Assembly (NCBI GenBank): GCA_029261235.1
Contig: JAJDBS010000079.1
Span: forward strand, 1 to 64,000
DNA length: 64,000 nt
From: Nitrospirales bacterium
GTDB lineage: Bacteria; Nitrospirota; Nitrospiria; Nitrospirales; UBA8639
Direction of reading: 5' to 3'
Shown: piece by piece, positions 49,259 to 58,326 of the stretch
Position numbering within the stretch: position 1 is the stretch's first letter
Layout of the letters: every line of letters begins with the position of its first letter
Notes under the pieces: generated by a model
What the model was told of the DNA's origin: nothing
Databases searched by the model: none
The model's input: the letters and a program-made list of their open reading frames with translations, nothing else
Made by a program: the position numbers and the translations under genes

Positions 49259-49738
49259 ATGATGTCTATTCAAACCAGTCGATTTGGTGAGATCAATGTG
49301 TCGGAAGACACGTTTCTGATATTTCCCACCGGGCTTGTCGGGTTTCCTGCAGTTCAGGAATTTGTCGTGCTAGATGTGGCTGAGGATTGTCATTATCAAT
49401 GGTTTCAAGCCATCAAAGAACCGAATTTGGCCCTGATCATTATTGATGTGCATCTCCTCGATCCTGAATTTCCAGTGGAAGTTTCTGATGAAGCTATCGA
49501 AGAATTGGAGATTACGGCAGAGGACCCTGTGCTGATTATGGCGGTGGTGACCATTCCCTCGGGACAACCTGACCGCGCGACAGCGAATCTTCGTGCGCCG
49601 CTTGTCGTGAATTTACGTACTCGAAAAGGCAAACAATTGATCTTACATGAATCCATTCCTTTACACTTTCCTTTACTGCCAGAAGTCGAATCTGCTCAGT
49701 CAGAGGCGACTGCGGTGAAGGAAACTGCATCGGTCTAA
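49259..49738 (+). CDS. fliW: Flagellar assembly factor FliW
   Basis: TSRFGEINVSEDTFLIFPTGLVGFPAVQEFVVLD; ANLRAPLVVNLRTRKGKQLIL. Confidence 0.94.
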   Translation: MMSIQTSRFGEINVSEDTFLIFPTGLVGFPAVQEFVVLDVAEDCHYQWFQAIKEPNLALIIIDVHLLDPEFPVEVSDEAIEELEITAEDPVLIMAVVTIPSGQPDRATANLRAPLVVNLRTRKGKQLILHESIPLHFPLLPEVESAQSEATAVKETASV

Positions 49739-49798
49739 TCAGGAACGGTTCATTGATAACGCTCTAACCATACGCAGTTACTAGCCAAGGAAGGCATT

Positions 49799-50059
49799 AT
49801 GCTCATACTCACTAGAAAAAAAGATGAAGCGATACGTCTCGGCGAAGATATTCGAATCGTCCTTGTCCAAATAAAAGGTGGGCAAGTGCGACTCGGCATT
49901 GAATGCCCATCCACGATGCGTGTCCTCCGTGAAGAACTTTACGAAGCCGTTCGTAAAGAAAATTTAAATGCTCTGTCCATCGATCCATCACAAATCCAAG
50001 ACCTTCCCAAGAGCCTGAAGCTTCCACCAAAAGACGTTAATCCTCCCTCGTCTTCATAG
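49799..50059 (+). CDS. csrA: Carbon storage / translational regulator CsrA
   Basis: MLILTRKKDEAIRLGEDIRIVLVQIKGGQVRLGIECPSTMRVLREELYEAV. Confidence 0.96.
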   Translation: MLILTRKKDEAIRLGEDIRIVLVQIKGGQVRLGIECPSTMRVLREELYEAVRKENLNALSIDPSQIQDLPKSLKLPPKDVNPPSSS

Positions 50060-50243
50060 TATCCCTTATGCTTTTAATCTAGAAGCCATTTTCCTTAAAT
50101 ACATGCAACATCAAGAATTTACTTCATGAGCTTATAGGAGTTACTGCTTACTAGGTAGAAATTTCACGGGGTTTCAACGAAGGACAAGCTAAGAATGTTT
50201 GGTGTTTTGTATGGGGTGAGCTAAAGCATAGATCAGACTTGTC

Positions 50244-50258
50244 TGGCACAATATTTGT
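50244..50258 (+). promoter_or_regulatory. Sigma-54-like site upstream of the sugar locus
   Basis: TGGCACA-ATAT-TTGT; -24 element perfect, -12 lacks the expected GC (TTGT for TTGC). Confidence 0.3.
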
Positions 50259-50294
50259 ACAAAAATTCAGAAAGTATAATCTGGAGATGAAAGT

Positions 50295-51227
50295 ATGAAA
50301 ATCCTTGTAACTGGTGGGGCTGGATATCTTGGTTCTATTCTTGTGCCAACATTACTAGATCAGGGACATCAGGTGACTGTGTTGGATAACTTGATGTATC
50401 AGCAGAGTAGTCTGTTAGGGAGCTGTGCTCATCCTAATCTAGAATTCGTTAGAGGGGATTGTCGCGATGAACGGATTGTCCATGAACTGGTAGAAGATAA
50501 AGATTGCATCATTCCTCTTGCCGCATTGGTTGGTGCTCCACTCTGTGACCATGACACGATAGGGGCATGGTCTATTAACTTTGAAGCAGTGCAACGAATA
50601 GGGAAATTGGTGAGCTCATCCCAACAAATTATCTTTCCTGTCACCAATAGTGGGTATGGAGTGGGGGAAGCTGGGAAATACTGCACGGAGGAAACCCCTT
50701 TGCGTCCTATTAGTCTATATGGCGAAACGAAGGTCAAAGCGGAGAGTGCACTCCTCGAAAGGGAAAACACGATTACGCTTCGATTGGCCACCGTGTTCGG
50801 TTCATCACCTCGAATGCGAACTGATCTCTTGGTGAATAATTTTGTCTATCGCGCTGTTCATGATAAAGCTGTTGTCATTTTTGAAGGACACTTTAAACGA
50901 AACTATATTCATATACGTGATGTGACAAAGGCTTTTTTACATGCAATCGAACATTTCGAGGACATGAAAGGTAAGCCATACAACGTTGGTTTAGATAACG
51001 CGAATCTTTCAAAAATAGAACTTTGTAAGGAAATTCAGTCTGTGATACCAAGTTTTGCATTTTTTGAAGCGCCAATCGGAGAAGATCCTGATAAGCGAGA
51101 CTACATTGTCTCTAATGCCAGAATTTTGGAGACAGGTTTTCAGACCGATTGGACCATTAAAATGGGTGTCAGAGAACTTGTGAAGTGCTATCGAATGCTT
51201 GGGCAGCGGACTCATAGTAATGTTTGA
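50295..51227 (+). CDS. NAD-dependent epimerase/dehydratase (extended SDR)
   Basis: VTGGAGYLGS Rossmann motif; SLYGETKVKAE (YxxxK). Confidence 0.9.
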   Translation: MKILVTGGAGYLGSILVPTLLDQGHQVTVLDNLMYQQSSLLGSCAHPNLEFVRGDCRDERIVHELVEDKDCIIPLAALVGAPLCDHDTIGAWSINFEAVQRIGKLVSSSQQIIFPVTNSGYGVGEAGKYCTEETPLRPISLYGETKVKAESALLERENTITLRLATVFGSSPRMRTDLLVNNFVYRAVHDKAVVIFEGHFKRNYIHIRDVTKAFLHAIEHFEDMKGKPYNVGLDNANLSKIELCKEIQSVIPSFAFFEAPIGEDPDKRDYIVSNARILETGFQTDWTIKMGVRELVKCYRMLGQRTHSNV

Positions 51228-51975
51228 GAAGAATGAGCAAGCAGGTCTTGCCCAGGAGGGACGGACATATAGCGTGACCGCGATTATTCTAGCAGGTGGG
51301 TTAGGAACACGGTTGCGATCCGTTGTGAATGATCGACCGAAGGTGATGGCCATGGTGTCTGGACGTCCGTTTGGTGAATGGCTGGTGATGGAACTTCACG
51401 CCGCGGGCGTTCGACATGTGGTTTTCTGTACGGGCTATCTTGGTGAAATGGTGCAGGACTATTTTCAAGACGGAACTCCTTGGGGTATAACCATCGATTA
51501 TTCTCATGAAAAAGAGCTTCTTGGAACTGGTGGTGCGATTCGACACAGTCTTTCTCTTGTACGCTCAGATCCGGTGTTGGTGCTCAATGGTGATTCGTAT
51601 TGTCAGGTGAATGTAGCTGAATATCTTCAATGGTATTCTTCCAGACCACGAGCTGGGTCTCTGGCTGTTGTGAAGACCGAGAATCCAGAACGATTCGGTA
51701 GCGTACAAATGACAGACGATGGTTCTGTCTTTGCTTTTGAAGAAAAAGCTTTAGGGATAAACAATTCCTGGATCAATGCAGGCATGTATCTTTTGTCTCG
51801 GGAACTATTGGAGTCAATCCCATGCAATCAGGCGATTTCGTTAGAACGAGAAGTCTTGCCATTATGGGCGAATCGGGGGCTTTGGGGATTTCGAAATCTT
51901 GGAGCCTTTGTGGATATGGGGACACCTCAGGGTCTTCGAGAGGCTGAAGATATCTTTTCAGTTTCCGTTGCGTAA
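51220..51975 (+). CDS. Sugar nucleotidyltransferase, HddC-like
   Basis: ORF 51199-51975; ATG 51220 overlaps the preceding stop. AIILAGGLGTRLRSVVNDRPKVMAMVSGRPF; VLNGDSY. Confidence 0.87.
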   Translation: MFEKNEQAGLAQEGRTYSVTAIILAGGLGTRLRSVVNDRPKVMAMVSGRPFGEWLVMELHAAGVRHVVFCTGYLGEMVQDYFQDGTPWGITIDYSHEKELLGTGGAIRHSLSLVRSDPVLVLNGDSYCQVNVAEYLQWYSSRPRAGSLAVVKTENPERFGSVQMTDDGSVFAFEEKALGINNSWINAGMYLLSRELLESIPCNQAISLEREVLPLWANRGLWGFRNLGAFVDMGTPQGLREAEDIFSVSVA

Positions 51976-52269
51976 TAAACGGTTCAGCAATACACGAGAA
52001 TCTTCCTACTTTCCCGCCTTTTTCAGATCAACAGAAAGTTTCAGGTTCATTTAGTCCTAGAGGAAAACTTCCCTGAGGAAGAATTTGCCTACTTGTAGAG
52101 AAATGAATGAATCCTTCAGAGGCTCGATTCAATAAATACACTGCATTTTTCTTCTTGCAAAGAGGAAAGTTAATGGTCTTGAAATTGCTTGTGTAATTGT
52201 CTTGTAGATTGCTTGAACTTTCTTTCCGTTGGTCTTTCAATTCGAACCGATGAGAAATGAGTATACATT

Positions 52270-53328
52270 ATGATTATTAGTCGCACGCCATTTCGTATTT
52301 CCCTTTTCGGTGGAGGAACTGACTATCCGGCTTGGTATCGAAAGCATGGAGGAATTGTTCTAGCAGCCACTATCGATAAATATTGCTATCTTTCTTGCCG
52401 TTATCTTCCTCCGTTTTTCGAACATCGTATCCGCCTGGTGTACTCAAAAATTGAGAGCTGTCAACACGTAGATGATATTCAACATCCTGCCGTTCGCGAA
52501 ATTCTTAAATCACTCAATATTTCTCGAGGTATAGAGATTCATCACGATGGAGATCTACCTGCTCGTAGTGGAATGGGGACAAGTTCAGCATTTACGGTGG
52601 GACTGTTGAAAGGGTTGCACGCGTTACAAGGTTATATGCCAACGAAGCAAGAATTGGCCTTGGAAAGTATTCGCATTGAGCAAGAAGTCTTACAGGAAAC
52701 GGTTGGGTCTCAAGACCAAGTTTTGGCTGCCTATGGAGGTGTGAATACTATTACGTTTATGACGAATGGCGAAATATCGGTAACCCCCATTGTTCTTTCG
52801 AACGTAAGACTCAAGGAGCTAAATTCCCATTTAATGTTGTTTTATACAGGTCTTAAAAGAACCGCAGCGAATGTTGCGGGAACGTATGTTAACGATTTGG
52901 AGTCTCATAAACGGCAGCTTCGCATTATGAAAGATCTTGTTCAAGAGAGTTTAGGCATACTCAATAGTAGTAATGATTTGAAGGAACTAGGCGGCCTTTT
53001 ACATGAGGCCTGGTTGTCTAAGAGGACATTAAGTCCTTGGGTCTCGAATGCAGAAGTAGATTCCATGTACGAACAGGCACTGAAAGCAGGGGCGCTCGGT
53101 GGAAAGTTGACAGGAGCGGGTGGGGGAGGCTTCCTCTTGCTCTTTGTTGCACCTGAAAGACAAGCAACGGTTCGAGAAGCGTTGAAGAAACTCATTCTCG
53201 TACCATTTCAATTTGAATATTCCGGTAGCCAAATAATTTTTTGTGATCGAGAAGAAGAATACTCAAGAGAAGAAGCGTTTCGTGAAACGGAACCGCCACG
53301 TGTGTTCAAGGAAGTACAAGTAGGATGA
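52270..53328 (+). CDS. GHMP kinase, HddA-like (D-glycero-alpha-D-manno-heptose 7-phosphate kinase family)
   Basis: MIISRTPFRISLFGGGTDYPAWYRKHGGIVLAATIDKYCYLSCRYLPPFFEH; LPARSGMGTSSAFTVGLL; GKLTGAGGGGFLL. Confidence 0.87.
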   Translation: MIISRTPFRISLFGGGTDYPAWYRKHGGIVLAATIDKYCYLSCRYLPPFFEHRIRLVYSKIESCQHVDDIQHPAVREILKSLNISRGIEIHHDGDLPARSGMGTSSAFTVGLLKGLHALQGYMPTKQELALESIRIEQEVLQETVGSQDQVLAAYGGVNTITFMTNGEISVTPIVLSNVRLKELNSHLMLFYTGLKRTAANVAGTYVNDLESHKRQLRIMKDLVQESLGILNSSNDLKELGGLLHEAWLSKRTLSPWVSNAEVDSMYEQALKAGALGGKLTGAGGGGFLLLFVAPERQATVREALKKLILVPFQFEYSGSQIIFCDREEEYSREEAFRETEPPRVFKEVQVG

Positions 53329-53334
53329 TTCATT

Positions 53335-54306
53335 GTGAATAAACATTCGTCAATTTTTATTGCGGGCTGTGAAGGCTTTCTTGGAAAGGCTTTACGTCGG
53401 AGATTGTTAAGTGAGGGATTTACTAATTGTTTTGATGAAATACGTGCCAAGGTGAATCTTCGTGAGCAATCGTCTGTTGAGGAATATTTCAGAAAACACG
53501 AACCGGAGTATGTTTTTTTGGTCGGAGGGAAGTCAGGTGGAATTCAGGCAAATATAGATTTCCCTGCTGATTTAATGAGAGATAACCTTTTGGTGCAAAC
53601 TCATGTTCTTCATAGTGCCTTCTCTTATCGCGCCACAAAACTTCTCTATCTTGTGAGCTCCTGTAGCTATCCTTGTGGTTGTAAGCAGCCTTTGGAAATT
53701 GAGGACCTGATGTCAGGCCCTTTAGAGACAACAAATGAGGCCTATGCTATGGCGAAATTGGCTGGCTTAGTCATGGTTCGAGCGTACAAACAGCAGTATG
53801 GCAGGAATTTTATTGCGGGAATTCCTGGAAATGTATTTGGACCAGAAGACGACTTCCATCCTACAAGCGCGCATGTGATTCCTGCTCTTATATTGAGAAT
53901 GCATGAAGCACGCCTCCGTCAGGATTCATTTGTTGAAATATGGGGAACCGGGAACCCACTTAGGCAGTATATTTATGTCAATGATGTGGCCTCGGCCTGT
54001 GTCTTTCTAATGAATCATTATAATGGCGACCAACCAATCAATCTTGGCGGAACAGCCTGCGTGTCTATTCGGGACCTGGCCCTAAAAATACAACACATTG
54101 TTGGGTTTGAAGGAGAGCTTCGATTTAATGACCGCAAACCCGATGGTATGCTTCTGAAGGCGCTTGACAGTTTGCCTTTGTTGGAAATGGGTTGGTCCCC
54201 ATCGATGAGTTTTGATGATGGATTGAGTGAGTTGTATGAATGGTTCAAGCCGATGAGTCAAACGCGACAATTAGATCAAGAAACAATAGAGTCGTTAGTA
54301 CAGTGA
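53335..54306 (+). CDS. NAD-dependent epimerase, GDP-L-fucose synthase-like
   Basis: GTG start; AGCEGFLGKAL, ANIDFPADLMRDNLLVQTHVLHSA, YAMAK, PGNVFGPEDDF, RQYIYVNDVA. Confidence 0.83.
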   Translation: MNKHSSIFIAGCEGFLGKALRRRLLSEGFTNCFDEIRAKVNLREQSSVEEYFRKHEPEYVFLVGGKSGGIQANIDFPADLMRDNLLVQTHVLHSAFSYRATKLLYLVSSCSYPCGCKQPLEIEDLMSGPLETTNEAYAMAKLAGLVMVRAYKQQYGRNFIAGIPGNVFGPEDDFHPTSAHVIPALILRMHEARLRQDSFVEIWGTGNPLRQYIYVNDVASACVFLMNHYNGDQPINLGGTACVSIRDLALKIQHIVGFEGELRFNDRKPDGMLLKALDSLPLLEMGWSPSMSFDDGLSELYEWFKPMSQTRQLDQETIESLVQ

Positions 54307-54331
54307 ACGCTATAAAGTTAAGAGTACTTTT

Positions 54332-55480
54332 ATGAAATATCGTATTGAGTTTGGGGATATCAAGATTGGAAATATTGCACGTGGTTATCTCGACCAGGCT
54401 TTAGAAAGAAATTGGATTTCAGAAGGTCCCAATGTGCATGAGTTTGAGAAACAGTTTGCCGATCTTTTTGGTTATACACACGCGATTGCCACGAGCTCGG
54501 GCACCGACGCGGGCATTGTCGCGATGAGTGCGCTGAGTGAATTTGGGGTGAAGAGGGGCGATGAGGTGGTGACTCCTGCTCTCAGTTTTACAGCGACAGC
54601 CAACTGCATACTCGCTGCGGGGCTCATCCCGAAATTCGTGGATGTTGAGCTCGATACCCTCAATATGAATCCCGCATTAATTGAAGCAGCCATTACTCCT
54701 CGAACGTGCGCGATTCAAGTCGTACATACCATGGGAAAGCCATGTGCGATGAGAGAGATTCTAGATATTGCCAAGCGGCATGGTCTGCCGATCATTGAAG
54801 ATGCTTGTGAGGCACATGGCGCACAGTTGCATGGGAAGGTCGTAGGTAGCTTTGGATTGATGGGGATTTTTAGTTGTTATGCCGCACATCTTATCTGTAG
54901 CGGGGAAGGGGGCATGATCGTCACGAATGATTCAAAGGTGAACGACATCTGTCGTTCCGTTAGAACGCACGGTCGTCGTGGCGGAGAATTGTATTTTCAT
55001 TTCGATCGGGTAGGTTTCAATTCAAAAATGAATGATATGGAAGCTGCTATTGGACTTGAAGGCGTAGCAACGTTTGAGGACAGTTTTAAAAAACGCCGAA
55101 TGCTTCTGTTGACCTTGCAAGAGATGCTTCAACCATTGGAAGAAGAACTAATTATCTATCGTGATGGTCCTGAAGAAATTACCTGTCCTCATGCGTTTCC
55201 TCTTGTTTTAAGAAAAGACACGGAAACGATTCATGAGCTCTACCAATTCCTAGAAAGTCGGGGAGTGCAATGTAAAACACTATTTGGATCATTGCCGACT
55301 CAGCATAAGGCGTTCGAATTCTTAGGTTACCGATTAGGTGATTTTCCCGTTGCAGAACGAATAGGAAAAACTGGCTTGCATTTTGGAATACATCAATATT
55401 TGGAACAAGGGGATCTTGATTTTATTCAGTCGTCTCTCGAAACCTATTTTTCACGTGTGACTTCTAGAAAAGCGGGTTGA
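54332..55480 (+). CDS. DegT/DnrJ/EryC1-fold PLP enzyme with His at the usual Lys position; ColD/RfbH-like dehydratase candidate
   Basis: SSGTDAGIVAMSAL, EDACEAHGAQLHGKVVGSFGLMGIFSCYAAHLICSGEGGMIVTN; cat codon at 54887-54889. Confidence 0.85.
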   Translation: MKYRIEFGDIKIGNIARGYLDQALERNWISEGPNVHEFEKQFADLFGYTHAIATSSGTDAGIVAMSALSEFGVKRGDEVVTPALSFTATANCILAAGLIPKFVDVELDTLNMNPALIEAAITPRTCAIQVVHTMGKPCAMREILDIAKRHGLPIIEDACEAHGAQLHGKVVGSFGLMGIFSCYAAHLICSGEGGMIVTNDSKVNDICRSVRTHGRRGGELYFHFDRVGFNSKMNDMEAAIGLEGVATFEDSFKKRRMLLLTLQEMLQPLEEELIIYRDGPEEITCPHAFPLVLRKDTETIHELYQFLESRGVQCKTLFGSLPTQHKAFEFLGYRLGDFPVAERIGKTGLHFGIHQYLEQGDLDFIQSSLETYFSRVTSRKAG

Positions 55481-55510
55481 AAGAGAAAGAATAACCTTGA
55501 AGATATTTGG

Positions 55511-56764
55511 TTGCACAAGGATAAATTTGCGATGAAGCCCGAAGCCTTGGAGTTTTCAAAACGAGGACAACGTTTAATTGGACAGGAAATGTTCAAGGTC
55601 TTAGAACGCGCCAAAAAGATAGAGCGGCTCGGTCAGCATGTCTACCATCTGGAATTAGGGAACTCTTGTTTCCCCCCTCCAGTTGAAGTGATTCAAACAA
55701 CGATAGATGCTTTAGCCAATGGACATGTCGGGTATGTTCCTTCGGCAGGTCACCCGAACTTGCGTGCGGCATTGGCGGAGCATTATACCGAACATGGGCG
55801 GCCCTGGGTCACTGAGAATTGCTTTGTCATCAGTCCAGCAAATTTGCTCATTAATCAATTCTTAGACATGACGTGTAATGACGGAGATACTGTAGTTCTG
55901 TTCACCCCAGGATTTCCAACCTATTTTGCGGCGGCAAAATATATTGGCCTGAACGTGAAGACCATTGCTCTGGAAAGTGAAAACGGTTATCACCTCACAA
56001 AACTAGCCATTGATCAAGCGGTGACCCAGAAGCCGAAGGCTATATTGATCAATTCTGCCAATAATCCCACTGGTGCTGTTTATACGCAATCTAGTCTTGA
56101 GTATTTGATTCAACAATGTGAGCAACATGGTATTTGGGTATTGAGTGATGAAACGTATGCTGAGCTCTGTTACCGATGGCCGTATTGGAGTTTGAGTGCC
56201 GTTGATTATTCCCGGCTCATTGTCATGTCCTCATTTTCAAAATCCTATGCGATTCCAGGTTATCGGGTTGGATATGCGTTGGCACATCCTTTCGTAGCCT
56301 CGAAGCTCAATCTTTCTTGCTCCACGTTGTTTTCGTGTCTGCCATCATTTACTCAGGAGGGGTGTGTGGCAGCTCTCCAAGTTGGCGAGACCTATCTGGA
56401 AGAGGTGGGTGACTACTTCTCGAACATGACGGAACAATGTGCGGAGATGATTAACCAATCGCAGATTCTAACTTGTTCGGTTCCTGAATCAGCGTTTTAT
56501 CTCTTTATTGATATCCAAAAGACCAAACTCTCTGATCATGAGTTTTGCCAAAGATTATTGCAAGAACAGCAAACAGCCTTAACTCCAGGAAGTAGTTTTG
56601 GGCCAGGGTTAGAATCCTATGTCCGCGCGTCTGTGAGTGGGGAAAAAGAAGAAGTCTTGGAAGGTATTAAGCGACTGGTTTCTTTTGCCTTGCAGTCGAA
56701 AGATTCAGGACCGTGGTTGCCTTCCGCTTCATCACAATTAAGTAAGGTGGGCCATGCCGTCTAG
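55511..56764 (+). CDS. Class I/II PLP aminotransferase
   Basis: NSANNPTGAVY, LSDETYAEL, SSFSKSYAIPGYRVGYALAHP. Start uncertain (TTG 55511 or ATG 55532). Confidence 0.88.
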   Translation: MHKDKFAMKPEALEFSKRGQRLIGQEMFKVLERAKKIERLGQHVYHLELGNSCFPPPVEVIQTTIDALANGHVGYVPSAGHPNLRAALAEHYTEHGRPWVTENCFVISPANLLINQFLDMTCNDGDTVVLFTPGFPTYFAAAKYIGLNVKTIALESENGYHLTKLAIDQAVTQKPKAILINSANNPTGAVYTQSSLEYLIQQCEQHGIWVLSDETYAELCYRWPYWSLSAVDYSRLIVMSSFSKSYAIPGYRVGYALAHPFVASKLNLSCSTLFSCLPSFTQEGCVAALQVGETYLEEVGDYFSNMTEQCAEMINQSQILTCSVPESAFYLFIDIQKTKLSDHEFCQRLLQEQQTALTPGSSFGPGLESYVRASVSGEKEEVLEGIKRLVSFALQSKDSGPWLPSASSQLSKVGHAV

Positions 56765-58256
56765 ATTAGATCTTCTATTAGTGACTCCGCCAAGTCGTTT
56801 GCAAGTTTATCAGGAATTGAGTCATTCACTTGCGGCCATTGAACCACCGGTCTGGTCTGGCTTGCTTGCCACATTTGTTCGATCGAAGGGGTTTTCCGTT
56901 GAAATTCTTGATGCGGAAGTGCTTGGCCTTGGCCCAGAGGAAACAGCCCAACAGATTGTGGATCGTCATGCGGTGCTCACGGTATTCATGATCTATGGGC
57001 AACAGCCCTCAGCGTCAACACAATGCATGCCTGCTGGTAGACGAGTCTGCAAATTAGTTGATGAAGCAGCAACAGAACTGCCGACCTTAGTGATAGGAAC
57101 CCATCCATCAGCGCTACCGCAGCAAACATTGCGCGAGGAACCGTATCGGTATGTTTGTGAAGGGGAAGGGCCGTACACCGTCGTAGGGTTATTGAATGCG
57201 CTGCGATCTGGAGGGCAAGACCTTCAAGGAGTGCCAGGCTTATGGTATTGGGAAAATGGGCACATTCACCATAATAGCCCAGCGGGAAAAATTTTGGATT
57301 TAGACAGAGAGCTCTCAAAACAAACATGGGATTTATTACCCATGCCAGGGTATCGGGCTCATAATTGGCATTGCTTTGATGATTTAGAGAGTCGTATCGG
57401 GTATGCCTCGATTCAGACCAGTCTTGGCTGTCCGTATAAATGTTCCTTTTGTTGCATCAACGCTCCTTTTGGGGGTGCAGGGATTCGTTACTGGAGTAGC
57501 GAATGCGTGATTAGACAAATTGATGAACTGGTGTATACGTATGGAATCACGAATATCAAAATTCCAGACGAGATGTTTGTCCTCAATCGTCGCCATGTTT
57601 TGAGCTTGTGTGACGCAATTATAGAACGAGGTTATAAATTAAATATTTGGGCCTATGCCCGAGTAGATACCGTCCAAGATGAAGTCTTGGAAAAGCTTCG
57701 AACTGCTGGATTTCGTTGGTTAGGGTTGGGAATAGAATCGGGCAGTCAACATGTCCGAGATGGTGTGGAGAAAGGACGATTTGGCAGTACGGATATTTTA
57801 CGTACGGTCGAACGGATCAAAAACCATGGTATTTATGTTGCCGCCAATTACATTTTCGGTCTTCCGGACGATACGTACTCTAGTATGGAGGAAACTTTAG
57901 GTCTTGCGTTGGCACTGAATGCGGAATGGGCTAATTTTTATTGCGCGATGGCCTATCCAGGGTCTCCTCTTCATGCTTTGGCTAAAGAAAAAGGATGGAC
58001 CTTGCCTGAGGATCAGGGCGGTCCGGGTTGGATCGGATATTCACAACATGGGTATGACACCTTGCCTTTACCCACAGAGTCATTAACGGCGACACAAGTT
58101 TTGGCCTTCCGAGATTCCGCTTTTAGTAAATACTTTTCTTCTTCTTCTTACTTGAAAAATTTGAAAGAAAAATTTGGAGATAGCGTTGTGCGTCATGTTG
58201 AAGAAATGAATGGGCATACAATTCGCCGTCGGCATCATGAAAAAGTTGCCGTGTGA
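56754..58256 (+). CDS. B12-binding-domain radical SAM protein
   Basis: N-terminal cobalamin-binding-like region; LGCPYKCSFCC (CxxxCxxC). Confidence 0.88.
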   Translation: MPSRLDLLLVTPPSRLQVYQELSHSLAAIEPPVWSGLLATFVRSKGFSVEILDAEVLGLGPEETAQQIVDRHAVLTVFMIYGQQPSASTQCMPAGRRVCKLVDEAATELPTLVIGTHPSALPQQTLREEPYRYVCEGEGPYTVVGLLNALRSGGQDLQGVPGLWYWENGHIHHNSPAGKILDLDRELSKQTWDLLPMPGYRAHNWHCFDDLESRIGYASIQTSLGCPYKCSFCCINAPFGGAGIRYWSSECVIRQIDELVYTYGITNIKIPDEMFVLNRRHVLSLCDAIIERGYKLNIWAYARVDTVQDEVLEKLRTAGFRWLGLGIESGSQHVRDGVEKGRFGSTDILRTVERIKNHGIYVAANYIFGLPDDTYSSMEETLGLALALNAEWANFYCAMAYPGSPLHALAKEKGWTLPEDQGGPGWIGYSQHGYDTLPLPTESLTATQVLAFRDSAFSKYFSSSSYLKNLKEKFGDSVVRHVEEMNGHTIRRRHHEKVAV

Positions 58257-58326
58257 ATTCGGTCTGAAAAATGGGAACTCTTTGCCGATGCAATCATAGA
58301 GAGAATGTTAAGGAAAAGGTGGTCAC

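Noticed and set aside
49799-50294. Flagellin gene expected next to fliW-csrA
   Set aside because: No flagellin-like ORF follows csrA; the sugar locus begins at 50295, so fliC must be outside the window.
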